From Pseudoalteromonas luteoviolacea S2607 (lineage in GTDB: Bacteria; Pseudomonadota; Gammaproteobacteria; Enterobacterales; Alteromonadaceae): a stretch of 64,000 nt of DNA. Positions 18,489 to 27,167 of the stretch are shown here, one piece after another; the first letter of the stretch is position 1; every line of letters starts with the position of its first letter. The DNA is taken from assembly GCF_001625575.1 (NCBI RefSeq), contig NZ_AUXV01000006.1, positions 1 to 64,000 on the forward strand, read 5' to 3'. A model generated the notes under the pieces. It saw nothing but the letters and a program-made list of their open reading frames with translations, searched no databases and was not told the origin of the DNA. Both the position numbers and the translations under genes were made by a program.

Positions 18489-18621
18489 AAAAAAACCACC
18501 CTAGGGTGGTCTAATACAGTTTAGCTATTCGCTTGTTCTTATTAGAAGGTGTTTATTGTTGTTGTTTTGCGCAGGCATTTTATAGCAAGGTTTCTAATAA
18601 GGTGCAAATGTGCTCGTCGCA
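18489..18621 (-). ncRNA. Candidate small RNA with its own promoter and terminator
   Basis: On the minus strand a perfect -10 TATAAT lies at 18633-18628 (the -35 region is poor), predicting a start near 18621. About 115 nt further on is a strong rho-independent terminator: ACCACCC / GGGTGGT followed by seven T. The resulting RNA would be about 133 nt. Its only reading frame is a 26-codon leaderless one without a ribosome site. No known sRNA family was recognised. The terminator is the firm part; the RNA is inferred because no minus-strand protein gene lies upstream to need that terminator. Confidence 0.45.
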
Positions 18622-18843
18622 TTTTTTATTATACTACGTATATGGCATTGATTAATTTGGTATTTATCTTTCCATTTTGCAGGCCGAAATTAATCAGCTC
18701 TTTTGTGAGTCTTGCATATTCAAAGATAGTGAATGTTAATCTGGATCATATTGGCGCCATTTTAACGAGTGAACAGCTAGGGGGCTTGGCCATAAGATGA
18801 TACAATTCGAGCAATTTTTACAGCACTGGAATTGAATAACGCT

Positions 18844-19911
18844 ATGAGCGAGTTGAAAAATGATCGTTACTTACGCGCGTTGCAGAAGCAGCCGGTTGAT
18901 GTTACCCCTGTATGGATGATGCGCCAAGCTGGTCGGTATCTCCCTGAGTACAGAGCTACCCGAGCTCAAGCAGGTGATTTTATGAGTCTCTGCAAAAATG
19001 CAGAGCTCGCCTGCGAAGTGACACTACAACCTTTGCGTCGCTATCCTTTAGACGCAGCGATTTTATTCAGTGATATTTTAACCATTCCAGATGCAATGGG
19101 CTTAGGACTTTATTTTGAAACAGGTGAAGGTCCAAAGTTTGAGCGACCAATTACATCTTTAGCCGATGTACAAAAGCTTCCAAAACTTGATCCAAATGAT
19201 GACCTGGGTTACGTGATGAATGCGGTAAGCACGATTCGGAGAGAGCTGAAAGGTGAAGTGCCATTGATTGGCTTCTCTGGCTCTCCGTGGACATTGGCGA
19301 CCTACATGATTGAAGGTGGTAGTAGTAAGACCTTCGGTAAGATTAAGAAGATGGCATTTGCTGAGCCGCAAACTTTACATTTGTTGTTAGACAAAGTAGC
19401 CGACTCGGTCATCGATTACTTAAACGCTCAAGTAAAAGCGGGCGCGCAATCGTTGATGATTTTTGATTCTTGGGGTGGAGTGCTAAGCCCAAGAGACTAT
19501 AAAGAATTTTCTTTGCAATACATGCACAAAATTGTTGATGGCCTGATCCGTGACCATGATGGACGCAAAGTGCCGGTAACGTTATTCACTAAGAATGGCG
19601 GCCAGTGGATCGAGTCGATTGCTGCAACGGGCTGTGATGCGATTGGCTTAGATTGGACAATTGATATTGCGGATGCAAAACGTCGTGTGGGCGATAAGGT
19701 TGCATTGCAAGGTAATATGGATCCTGCCATGCTACATGGCACACCTGAACGCATTCGTGAAGAAGTGCAATCTATTCTTGCTGGCTTTGGTGAGGGCAGT
19801 GGTCACGTGTTTAACTTAGGTCACGGCATTACGCCAGATGTTGACCCTGAAAATGCAGGGGTATTCATTAACTCGGTTCACGAGTTCAGCCGCCAGTATC
19901 ACCAAAAATAG
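18844..19911 (+). CDS. hemE: Uroporphyrinogen decarboxylase
   Basis: 355 residues from the ATG at 18844 ([13 protein letters not shown]), the length and start of E. coli HemE; a TTG four codons upstream is less likely. Family signatures [16 protein letters not shown] and [17 protein letters not shown] are present, with catalytic Asp in ILFSDIL. It removes four acetate carboxyls from uroporphyrinogen III to give coproporphyrinogen III in heme synthesis. Followed by a bidirectional terminator. Confidence 0.97.
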   Translation: MSELKNDRYLRALQKQPVDVTPVWMMRQAGRYLPEYRATRAQAGDFMSLCKNAELACEVTLQPLRRYPLDAAILFSDILTIPDAMGLGLYFETGEGPKFERPITSLADVQKLPKLDPNDDLGYVMNAVSTIRRELKGEVPLIGFSGSPWTLATYMIEGGSSKTFGKIKKMAFAEPQTLHLLLDKVADSVIDYLNAQVKAGAQSLMIFDSWGGVLSPRDYKEFSLQYMHKIVDGLIRDHDGRKVPVTLFTKNGGQWIESIAATGCDAIGLDWTIDIADAKRRVGDKVALQGNMDPAMLHGTPERIREEVQSILAGFGEGSGHVFNLGHGITPDVDPENAGVFINSVHEFSRQYHQK

Positions 19912-19930
19912 TAGTGGTATGACATAGCGT

Positions 19931-19959
19931 AAAAAACCCAAGCTGTGCTTGGGTTTTTT
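19931..19959. terminator. Bidirectional terminator between hemE and speE
   Basis: AAAAAACCCAAG / CTTGGGTTTTTT with a 5-nt loop; serves both converging genes. Confidence 0.93.
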
Positions 19960-19971
19960 ATTGGTGCGCGA

Positions 19972-20835
19972 TTATTCGCTGTCAAATGCGCGGCGCATAA
20001 AGTTAGGTGTTGCGAGTGCGCCTTTGTGAATACCACTGTTGTAGTATTCAGTTGCAAACTCAGCTTCGTCTGCGTCTTGCTCTCTGAACCCTGCAAAGGC
20101 ACTTCCCTTACGCGCAAGCGTTGCAGACCAAATGCCACTCGGATAAATTGGTTGTGGGAAAGGCAAGGTTTGGAGATCAGCAAAACCAACGTCCTTCATT
20201 GCACGTCGCATATCTTGTAAAAGAGGCATGTGCATTAATGGTGATTCGCTTTGCTGAATGAGAATACCACCTTCACGTAGTGCATTTAAGCAGCTCGTGT
20301 AAAAAGCATGGTTAAATAACCCTTCGCCAGGTCCCACAGGATCCGTACCATCAACAATAATCACATCAATGGAGCTGGCGGCAGCATCACGCATGTACTT
20401 GATACCATCGTCAAACATCACGGTAGCACGCGGGTCATCGTTAGAGGCGCATAGTTCAGGAAAGTACTTCAATGACATTTGCGTGACGACTTCATCAATA
20501 TCTATCTGCGTGACTGATTCTACATCAGGGTGCTTGAGGACCTCACGTAATGTACCGCAGTCTCCACCACCGATAATTACGACGTTTTTCGGTGCTGGGT
20601 GTGCAAATAAGGCTGGGTGGCTCATCATCTCGTGATAGAAAAAGTTTTCACGTGTGCTCACCATGGTACAACCGTCAATAATCATAAGGTTGCCAAAGTC
20701 AGTGGTTTCGTACATTTCAACTTTTTGAAATGGCGATTGCACTTCATCGAGCTTTTTGTTTATTCGCAGAGAAAAAGCGCTGCCATCGCGGTCACTTATC
20801 TCCGTAAACCAACGGTTTGCTTCTAAATTAGACAT
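19972..20835 (-). CDS. speE: Spermidine synthase (polyamine aminopropyltransferase)
   Basis: 287 residues from the ATG at 20835 (GAAGG just upstream); a GTG four codons earlier is possible. The decarboxylated-SAM site GGGDCGTLREVLKHP and the catalytic VDGTDPVGPGEGLF loop are intact. It transfers aminopropyl groups to putrescine. It is divergent from speA, whose product agmatine leads to putrescine, so the two genes form one polyamine locus. No speD is visible in the window. Confidence 0.94.
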   Translation of the reverse strand: MSNLEANRWFTEISDRDGSAFSLRINKKLDEVQSPFQKVEMYETTDFGNLMIIDGCTMVSTRENFFYHEMMSHPALFAHPAPKNVVIIGGGDCGTLREVLKHPDVESVTQIDIDEVVTQMSLKYFPELCASNDDPRATVMFDDGIKYMRDAAASSIDVIIVDGTDPVGPGEGLFNHAFYTSCLNALREGGILIQQSESPLMHMPLLQDMRRAMKDVGFADLQTLPFPQPIYPSGIWSATLARKGSAFAGFREQDADEAEFATEYYNSGIHKGALATPNFMRRAFDSE

Positions 20836-21050
20836 TTTTGCCTTCACATTGAGTTATTACTTGACGCAATTTTGCCAGCGCCGACTAATTTGCTCAATCT
20901 ATTTTAGTCGAAAGCAGTCAGTTTGTCTGTGCACAAAAAAGTTATCGACTGAGGAGAGGAGGAGTAGGCAGAAAAGCTGTATTTGCCTATCGCTAAACAA
21001 AGATATGCGTATTAAAATGAGCACAATATTGGGTTTTTATAGTTGAGACA

Positions 21051-22934
21051 ATGATGAAGTGGGGAGTTGAAACCGCACGGGAAACTTACAATGTGACACA
21101 TTGGAGTGATGGTTATTTTGATATTGATGACACCGGAGCACTGGTGGCGTTTCCAGATGGCGATCGCACTAAAGCGCCAATCTCGCTATCAGAGCTGACT
21201 GAGCGTTTTAAAGCACAGGGTTTAACCCTACCAGTACTTGTACGTTTCACGGACATTCTACAGAATCGAGTCGATACTCTAACGGATGCGTTTAGCCATG
21301 CTCGCCAGCAAAAAAATTATCAAGGCAAGTACACATGCGTGTATCCGATCAAAGTGAATCAACAGCGCTCTGTCGTCAGCAAGTTATTGAGTCACCCAAG
21401 TGGTTTGGTGGGCTTAGAAGCCGGTTCTAAACCAGAGCTTATGGCGATACTTGGCCTTGCGAGCAACCCCATAACTATTGTTTGCAATGGTTACAAAGAC
21501 CGTGAGTTTTTGCGCCTCGCATTAATTGGCCAGGCTATGGGGCATCACGTGCACATCGTAGTTGAGAAGCTTTCTGAACTAGATGCGTTGATTGATGAAA
21601 TAGACGACCTACAAATCGAACCTTCAATAGGTATCCGTATCCGCCTCAACTCCATTGGTAAAGGTAAGTGGCAAAATACCGGTGGCGAAAAAGGGAAGTT
21701 TGGCTTAACCGCAGGCCAAGTACTCGATGCGGTAGAGACATTGCGCAAACACAATAAGTTACACCTTATGCAACTTGTGCATTTTCATATCGGTTCTCAA
21801 ATTGCCAATATTAGAGATATTCAACGTGCTTTGAGGGAGTGTGCGCGACATTACGCAGAGCTGACTCAACTGGGTGTACCTCTTAAAACGGTCGACGTCG
21901 GCGGTGGATTAGGAGTGGATTACGAGGGGTCGGGCTCACGTAGTGCATGTTCAATGAATTATACGGTCGAAGAGTATGCAAGAAATGTGGTGAATGCCTT
22001 TGCAGAAGTTGCTGAGCAACATGATTTACCGCACCCTGACATTATCACCGAATCTGGCAGAGCATTGACCGCGCATCATGCTGTTTTGATTACGGATGTG
22101 ATCGATATTGAATCAGCCCCAAGCAATGAAATTGAGCGCCAACCATGTGCAGATGAACATCATACGATACAGGAATTGAAGGAAGCTTTGTCTCGATTAA
22201 CGCCAAGGTTAGCGTTAGAGACCTATCATGATGCGATGCATTTGTTTGGTGATGCTCATGATCAATATGTGCATGGCCTAATCAGCATGCAGCAATGGGC
22301 GCACATTGAACGGTTATATTTTACTATCTTACGCAGTGTACGTGATAGCTTGAGTGGTCAATCGAGAGCGCATCGAGAAGTACTGGATGACTTAAATGAG
22401 AAGTTAGCAGATAAACTGTTTGTGAACTTTTCTTTATTCCAATCATTGCCAGATGTATGGGGGATTGAGCAATTATTCCCAGTGATGCCTATAAATGATT
22501 TGGATAAACCTCTGACGCAAAGAGCGATAATTCAAGATATAACCTGCGACTCAGATGGCCAGATACGAGATTATGTAGAGGGTGCGGGTATCGAGTCTAG
22601 TTTGCCTATGCCACCATACCAACATGGGCAGCAATATCACTTGGCGATGTTTATGGTGGGTGCATACCAAGAAATTTTAGGTGATCTCCATAATTTATTT
22701 GGTGATACTGACTCGGTGCATGTTGAGCTTGATGCGCAAGGTTATAAGCTCACCAACGCGCTTAAGGGGGATTGTGTAGAAGATGTATTGCGTTTTGTTC
22801 ATTACGATAAGCAACAGTTAGTTGATAACTTTAACAAAACTGTACAAGGGCTCAGTATCACACAACAAACCAAAGACGCTTATTTACAGGAGCTACAGTC
22901 TGGGTTAGCTGGATATACTTATTTCGAAGATTAA
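21051..22934 (+). CDS. speA: Biosynthetic arginine decarboxylase
   Basis: A 627-residue PLP enzyme of the fold III group. The PLP-binding Lys is in VYPIKVNQQ, the substrate/PLP segments HFHIGSQ and VDVGGGLGVDYEGS follow, and the C-terminal barrel holds the second active-site half. Length matches SpeA (about 630-660). It forms agmatine from arginine. The start is one of two adjacent ATG codons. Divergent from speE with about 215 bp between, which must hold both promoters. Confidence 0.96.
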   Translation: MMKWGVETARETYNVTHWSDGYFDIDDTGALVAFPDGDRTKAPISLSELTERFKAQGLTLPVLVRFTDILQNRVDTLTDAFSHARQQKNYQGKYTCVYPIKVNQQRSVVSKLLSHPSGLVGLEAGSKPELMAILGLASNPITIVCNGYKDREFLRLALIGQAMGHHVHIVVEKLSELDALIDEIDDLQIEPSIGIRIRLNSIGKGKWQNTGGEKGKFGLTAGQVLDAVETLRKHNKLHLMQLVHFHIGSQIANIRDIQRALRECARHYAELTQLGVPLKTVDVGGGLGVDYEGSGSRSACSMNYTVEEYARNVVNAFAEVAEQHDLPHPDIITESGRALTAHHAVLITDVIDIESAPSNEIERQPCADEHHTIQELKEALSRLTPRLALETYHDAMHLFGDAHDQYVHGLISMQQWAHIERLYFTILRSVRDSLSGQSRAHREVLDDLNEKLADKLFVNFSLFQSLPDVWGIEQLFPVMPINDLDKPLTQRAIIQDITCDSDGQIRDYVEGAGIESSLPMPPYQHGQQYHLAMFMVGAYQEILGDLHNLFGDTDSVHVELDAQGYKLTNALKGDCVEDVLRFVHYDKQQLVDNFNKTVQGLSITQQTKDAYLQELQSGLAGYTYFED

Positions 22935-23056
22935 ATAAGCACACTGCTCTGATTTTTTCTGAGCGTTAAAACGCGTATGATACACCCAGTCGCAAAGCTT
23001 CTGAGAGGTGCGGCTGAGTGTAGTAAGTGAGAATAACAGTAGTAAAGGAACTTCGC

Positions 23057-23935
23057 ATGTCGCTAGTCCGTCAAATCCTAGGGTTAATTTTATATATCCT
23101 CAATACTTTATTTTGGTTTGTCCCAATATTTGTATGTGGATTGCTTAAGTTGATCCCCATTCCCGCATTGCAGAGGCTACTGAGCAAAATGGCCAAAGGG
23201 TGTGCCAGTATGTGGGTTGCGGGTAATAACGTAAATCAGCAATGTATTGCACCTTATCAGTTGAAAGTAACTGGCGCGGAGTCCCTCACCGAGAAAGATT
23301 GGTATTTGGTGATCGCTAATCACCAAAGCTGGGTAGATATTTTAGTACTACAACGTGTGCTGCATCGTAAAATTCCATTTTTAAATTTTTTCTTAAAGAA
23401 GGAATTATTGTATGTACCGTTCCTTGGGCTTGCTTGGTGGGCGTTAGACTTCCCGTTTATGACTCGTACGAGTAAAAGCCAAATTAGAAAGAACCCTAAA
23501 CTCAAAGGTAAAGATATCGAAACGACACGCAAGGCCTGTGAAAAATTTAAAACCATGCCTGTGAGTATCGTGAACTTTGTTGAAGGCACTCGTTTTACCG
23601 AAGAAAAGCATCAAAGGCAGAAGAGCCCATTCAAACATTTGTTGAAACCAAAGGCTGGTGGTATCGCTTTTGTGATGCAGGCAATGGGTGAACAAATTAA
23701 TAAAGTGGTTAACGTTACCATTCACTATCCGAATGGTGTACCAACCTTTATGGACTTTGTTGCTGGTAAAGTTGGAGAAATCAATGTCCAAGTAGAACTG
23801 ATGTCAGTGAGTGAAAAGCTGGTTGGTGATTACAGCGGTGACAACGAATTTCGGGTTCAGTTTCAAGGGGAGCTCAATCGTTTATGGTCAGAAAAAGATG
23901 AGCGCATGGAACAGCTGGCAGAAGCCACGGAATAG
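23057..23935 (+). CDS. Lysophospholipid acyltransferase family protein (YihG-like), first paralog
   Basis: 292 residues from the ATG at 23057 (AAAGGA upstream). An N-terminal hydrophobic anchor (about residues 5-40) precedes the PlsC-type domain with catalytic NHQSWVD (H-x4-D) and the phosphate-binding EGTRFTEEKHQRQ block. The layout matches YihG-type 1-acyl-sn-glycerol-3-phosphate acyltransferases that act in inner-membrane phospholipid remodelling. It is followed by a homologous gene in the same direction. Confidence 0.88.
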   Translation: MSLVRQILGLILYILNTLFWFVPIFVCGLLKLIPIPALQRLLSKMAKGCASMWVAGNNVNQQCIAPYQLKVTGAESLTEKDWYLVIANHQSWVDILVLQRVLHRKIPFLNFFLKKELLYVPFLGLAWWALDFPFMTRTSKSQIRKNPKLKGKDIETTRKACEKFKTMPVSIVNFVEGTRFTEEKHQRQKSPFKHLLKPKAGGIAFVMQAMGEQINKVVNVTIHYPNGVPTFMDFVAGKVGEINVQVELMSVSEKLVGDYSGDNEFRVQFQGELNRLWSEKDERMEQLAEATE

Positions 23936-23985
23936 CATGAGCTATCAGCAGTTATGGTAAGTCGATGTACAAAGGAAACGAGACA

Positions 23986-24903
23986 ATGAAAAGTATGCTA
24001 CCAAAGTGGTTTTGTGGGGCGGTGGGTTCGCTTTATTTACTATTAAATACTGTTGTCTGGGGTCTAATTGTACTCATACTCGGAGTCTTAAAGTGGTGCA
24101 TACGTATAAAGCTGTTGTCATCGCTACTGCACTGGGCTTACCACAAGTGGTGTGTCGGCAATCGTGTCGGGCTTAAGCTGGGCGGAGTATCACTGCGTGT
24201 TACGATGCCAACAGAGGTATCAGTGAATGGCTGGTACCTATTGATATCAAATCATATAAGTTGGCTTGATATTGTGGTACTGAGTGCACAAGAGGTACTA
24301 CCCGCTCCTAAATTCTTTTTAAAAGATGAACTAAAGTACGTACCACTCATTGGTACTGGCGCGTGGGCACTGGATATGCCGTTTATGAAGCGTGCAAGCA
24401 AAACCGCAATTGCGAAAAATCCGAAGTTAAAACGTATGGATGTAGAGCGTACCAAACAAAGCTGTCAGAACTTTCGGCACCATCCTACTACGGTGATTAA
24501 TTTTGCTGAAGGCACTCGATTTACGCAAAGTAAGCAACAACGCCAGTCGAGCCCATACCGTAACTTATTGAAACCCAAAGCGGGTGGAACTGCCTTTGCC
24601 TTAGATGTGTTGAGCTCTCAAATCGACGGGTTACTCAATGCGACTTTGGTTTATCACGGTACAGAGTCACATATATGTCGCGCTTTTATGTTGGGCCGGC
24701 TAGACGCCATTACGGTAGAGGTGGAATATACGCCGACGGCGCAGTTACCGGAGGGTGACTACCAAACGGATAAGCAGTATCGAATTCAATTTCAGGCTTT
24801 TATTAATGCTCTTTGGTCAGAAAAGGCGCTACGCATTGCGGCTATTGAAGACAAGTACCACACTGTGAGTAGTGATTACGAGGAAGAGGCGGGACAGTTA
24901 TGA
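23986..24903 (+). CDS. Lysophospholipid acyltransferase family protein, second paralog
   Basis: 305 residues from the ATG at 23986. It parallels the preceding gene segment by segment: hydrophobic anchor, NHISWLD motif, FFLKDELKYVPLIG, EGTRFTQSKQQRQ, and LLKPKAGGTAFAL. The pair therefore arose by tandem duplication followed by divergence, perhaps giving different acyl-chain or headgroup preference. Its stop codon overlaps the start of the channel gene (ATGA), so all three genes form a unit. Confidence 0.87.
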   Translation: MKSMLPKWFCGAVGSLYLLLNTVVWGLIVLILGVLKWCIRIKLLSSLLHWAYHKWCVGNRVGLKLGGVSLRVTMPTEVSVNGWYLLISNHISWLDIVVLSAQEVLPAPKFFLKDELKYVPLIGTGAWALDMPFMKRASKTAIAKNPKLKRMDVERTKQSCQNFRHHPTTVINFAEGTRFTQSKQQRQSSPYRNLLKPKAGGTAFALDVLSSQIDGLLNATLVYHGTESHICRAFMLGRLDAITVEVEYTPTAQLPEGDYQTDKQYRIQFQAFINALWSEKALRIAAIEDKYHTVSSDYEEEAGQL

Positions 24904-26075
24904 ATGTAGGGCATGTGCAAGACTTTATCGTGCCACTCTTTGGCAGTGCTGATGTACACCCTTATGTTTTAGCAATCATGACTAATTTTGTGTCTTTTGG
25001 CCTGTTGCTGGTTGTTTTTGCCGGAATTAAACTGGCATTGGTGCCTAAAGTAAAGCAATTTGTGTCTAGTTTTTCACGTGCCAAAATTGCATTCCTCGCA
25101 CCACAGCTGAGCAAGTTGAGTGGCCGAGTTGCCTTACTCATTTGTAGCATATTATTCGTGGTGATCTATAAACACATGTTTATCGCACCGCCTTGGGCCA
25201 TGGTGCAACTCAAAGTGGCAGCGCAAGTCATCTTGATCATTGCGTTTGGATTTTTGGTCAGTTCACTAATTAATATTGCACATGCAATTTATCAACAGCA
25301 AAAATTTGCCAAAGATGTACCAATCAAGGGTATTATTCAGCTGGTCAAACTGATGATTTTTATTGTTACCAGTGTTTTAGTCGTGAGTACCATGGTAGAT
25401 AAATCACCGACTTATATTTTGTCTGGGTTTGGCGCCATCGCGGCCGTGACGCTATTGGTGTTTAAAGACACCATATTAGGCTTAGTTGCAAGTATTCAAA
25501 TCGCGGCCAATCGGTTAGTGGCAACGGGAGATTGGATCCAAGTAGATACCTTTGGAGCTGATGGTGAAGTTATTGATTTGGGCTTGAATACAGTCCGTGT
25601 GAGAAATTGGGACAATACAGTCACCACCATTCCAACTTATGCGTTGATTTCAGACTCCTTTAAGAATTGGCGAGCGATGCAGGAGTCGCAGGGGCGCCGT
25701 ATTAAGCGCGCAATCGCAGTCGATATGAACAGCGTTAAGTTAATTGACGCGCAGCAGTTAACTGATTACAAGCATAAATTCGCGGCTTTTGATTCGATAT
25801 CTCTGCCTTCCCACTGTAGCAATTTAACGTTATATCGCCTGTATGCTGAATGGTTATTAAAGCAGCGACCTGAGATCAACACGCAGTGCACATGTATGGT
25901 ACGAGAGCTGTCTCCGACTGAGCATGGGTTACCAGTGGAGTTCTACTGTTTTAGTAAAGACAAAAGCTGGGTGAATTATGAGCATATTCAAGCTGATATT
26001 CTAGATCAAATGCTTGTCTTAATGACTGAGTTTGAGCTGCGTCCGTACCAAGTGATCAGCGCTTCTTACTCGTAA
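24900..26075 (+). CDS. MscS-family mechanosensitive channel (YbdG-like)
   Basis: A 391-residue protein with about five transmembrane segments in the first 200 residues and the MscS core after them: GAIAAVTLLVFKDTILGLVASIQIAANRLVATGDWIQV, spread over residues about 177-214, forms the pore helix and start of the beta domain. The remaining cytoplasmic part resembles E. coli YbdG. It would open under membrane tension on osmotic downshock. Its ATGA overlap with a lipid acyltransferase suggests coordinated control of membrane composition and tension. Confidence 0.88.
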   Translation: MNVGHVQDFIVPLFGSADVHPYVLAIMTNFVSFGLLLVVFAGIKLALVPKVKQFVSSFSRAKIAFLAPQLSKLSGRVALLICSILFVVIYKHMFIAPPWAMVQLKVAAQVILIIAFGFLVSSLINIAHAIYQQQKFAKDVPIKGIIQLVKLMIFIVTSVLVVSTMVDKSPTYILSGFGAIAAVTLLVFKDTILGLVASIQIAANRLVATGDWIQVDTFGADGEVIDLGLNTVRVRNWDNTVTTIPTYALISDSFKNWRAMQESQGRRIKRAIAVDMNSVKLIDAQQLTDYKHKFAAFDSISLPSHCSNLTLYRLYAEWLLKQRPEINTQCTCMVRELSPTEHGLPVEFYCFSKDKSWVNYEHIQADILDQMLVLMTEFELRPYQVISASYS

Positions 26076-26215
26076 TTGTCGCCGTAATCCAAACCCTTAC
26101 AGCGTTTCTTATAACGAGGCGGTAAGTGCTGCTATTAGTGAACAATCTCGTGATTACTAAAAAATGATGAGTCTCTGCTCTATGCTTATGGTATGGTTAT
26201 GACAGAGAATGTATT

Positions 26216-26244
26216 TTGTTGTGGCGTTTCTGTGACGATAATAT
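26216..26244 (+). promoter_or_regulatory. Possible promoter of the solute-binding protein gene
   Basis: TTGTTG (26216-26221), 17-nt spacer, TAATAT (26239-26244), about 100 bp before the next start. Both boxes are only partial matches. Confidence 0.3.
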
Positions 26245-26342
26245 ATGTTATAGTTCTTTATGTTTTGGAATAATCCAGTTGTTGTGCAGGTACGCTGAGT
26301 AATATAGCATTTTATGTGCGTGGTTTTTGAGTAGGTGATTGA

Positions 26343-27167
26343 ATGAAGTTTTATGCCGTGCTCATACAGAGCTTGTTGGTATTAATATATAGCGCACACA
26401 GCCAAGCGGTCGATCAAGTAGTGCATGTCGCCATTGATCATGCTCCCCCCTATAGTCGCCTTAGCGATGACAGCCGCTCTCAGGGCCTGATACTGGATAT
26501 CTTGCGTTATGCCCAGTTAACGAGTGAGAAAAAGTACAAAATTAATACGGTTCCTTGCCCATTTTCTCGCTGTGTTCGTCTTCTTAGCAAAGGAAAGGTG
26601 GATGTGATGGGGGGACTGATTAAAACGCCCGAACGTCAGAAAATTATGTCTTTTGTCGAACCACCTTACATGGTGTTGTCATCTTCTTTTGTTTTTTATG
26701 GCACTGAAGTCAGCGGAATAGAAGTGAATAGCTATGACGACTTACGTGGCAAGCGCATTGCGGTTATGCGTGGGGGCGCTTTCTTTCCAAAATTCGACAA
26801 AGATAACAGCCTTAACAAGGTCGCGGTTCCCTCGGAGCGTGTCGCGGTTGATTTAGTTTTAAAAGGGCGAGTGGATCTGGTTATTGCAGTTGAAGACACG
26901 GCTGATGTTGCTATGAGTGTTCTAGATCAGCCCATCCATAAATTGAAAAAAATGAAATATCGCCATACACAAGAGATTTACGGATATATGGCAATGAGCT
27001 CAGACTTTGCGAGTTCTCAATTAGGCTCGTTAATATCAAAACAAATGCATGAAATGGCGAGAGATAAAACTCTAGATAAGCTTGTGGCGCCATATCATTT
27101 GCCCAAGATCCCCACACATTTAATTGAACCTCCCAAAGCCTCTGCTGCTTCGTTCTCACCTCGTTAA
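26343..27167 (+). CDS. Periplasmic solute-binding protein, SBP_bac_3 family
   Basis: A 274-residue protein with a signal peptide (about residues 1-22, ending HSQA) and the family 3 binding-protein pattern: VHVAIDHAPPYSRL at the start of lobe 1, SFVEPPYMVLSSSFVF, then DLRGKRIAVMRGGAFF and VDLVLKGRVDLVIAVED in lobe 2. No ABC permease is adjacent, as is common for these orphan genes in Alteromonadales. Ligand unknown. Its stop overlaps the stop of the convergent peptidase gene by 4 bp. Confidence 0.82.
   Translation: MKFYAVLIQSLLVLIYSAHSQAVDQVVHVAIDHAPPYSRLSDDSRSQGLILDILRYAQLTSEKKYKINTVPCPFSRCVRLLSKGKVDVMGGLIKTPERQKIMSFVEPPYMVLSSSFVFYGTEVSGIEVNSYDDLRGKRIAVMRGGAFFPKFDKDNSLNKVAVPSERVAVDLVLKGRVDLVIAVEDTADVAMSVLDQPIHKLKKMKYRHTQEIYGYMAMSSDFASSQLGSLISKQMHEMARDKTLDKLVAPYHLPKIPTHLIEPPKASAASFSPR

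Larger units (their letters stand above)
18164..18843. other. 680-bp region without a convincing protein gene
   Basis: This gap between rsd and hemE holds a short palindrome AACACACTGTGTT near 18229, a perfect 20-bp palindrome at 18355-18374, and a minus-strand promoter-terminator pair that suggests a small RNA. An 83-codon + strand reading (18549-18800) lacks a ribosome site and protein-like composition and was not accepted. The hemE promoter must lie at its right end, but I see no strong match. Confidence 0.7.

Noticed and set aside
18549..18800. 83-codon + strand reading frame upstream of hemE
   Set aside because: No ribosome site, erratic composition rich in Phe/Ile/Arg/Cys, and it covers a likely minus-strand small RNA.
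20756..21046. 96-codon + strand frame in front of speA
   Set aside because: It overlaps the start of speE on the other strand and has no protein-like composition; the region is needed for divergent promoters.
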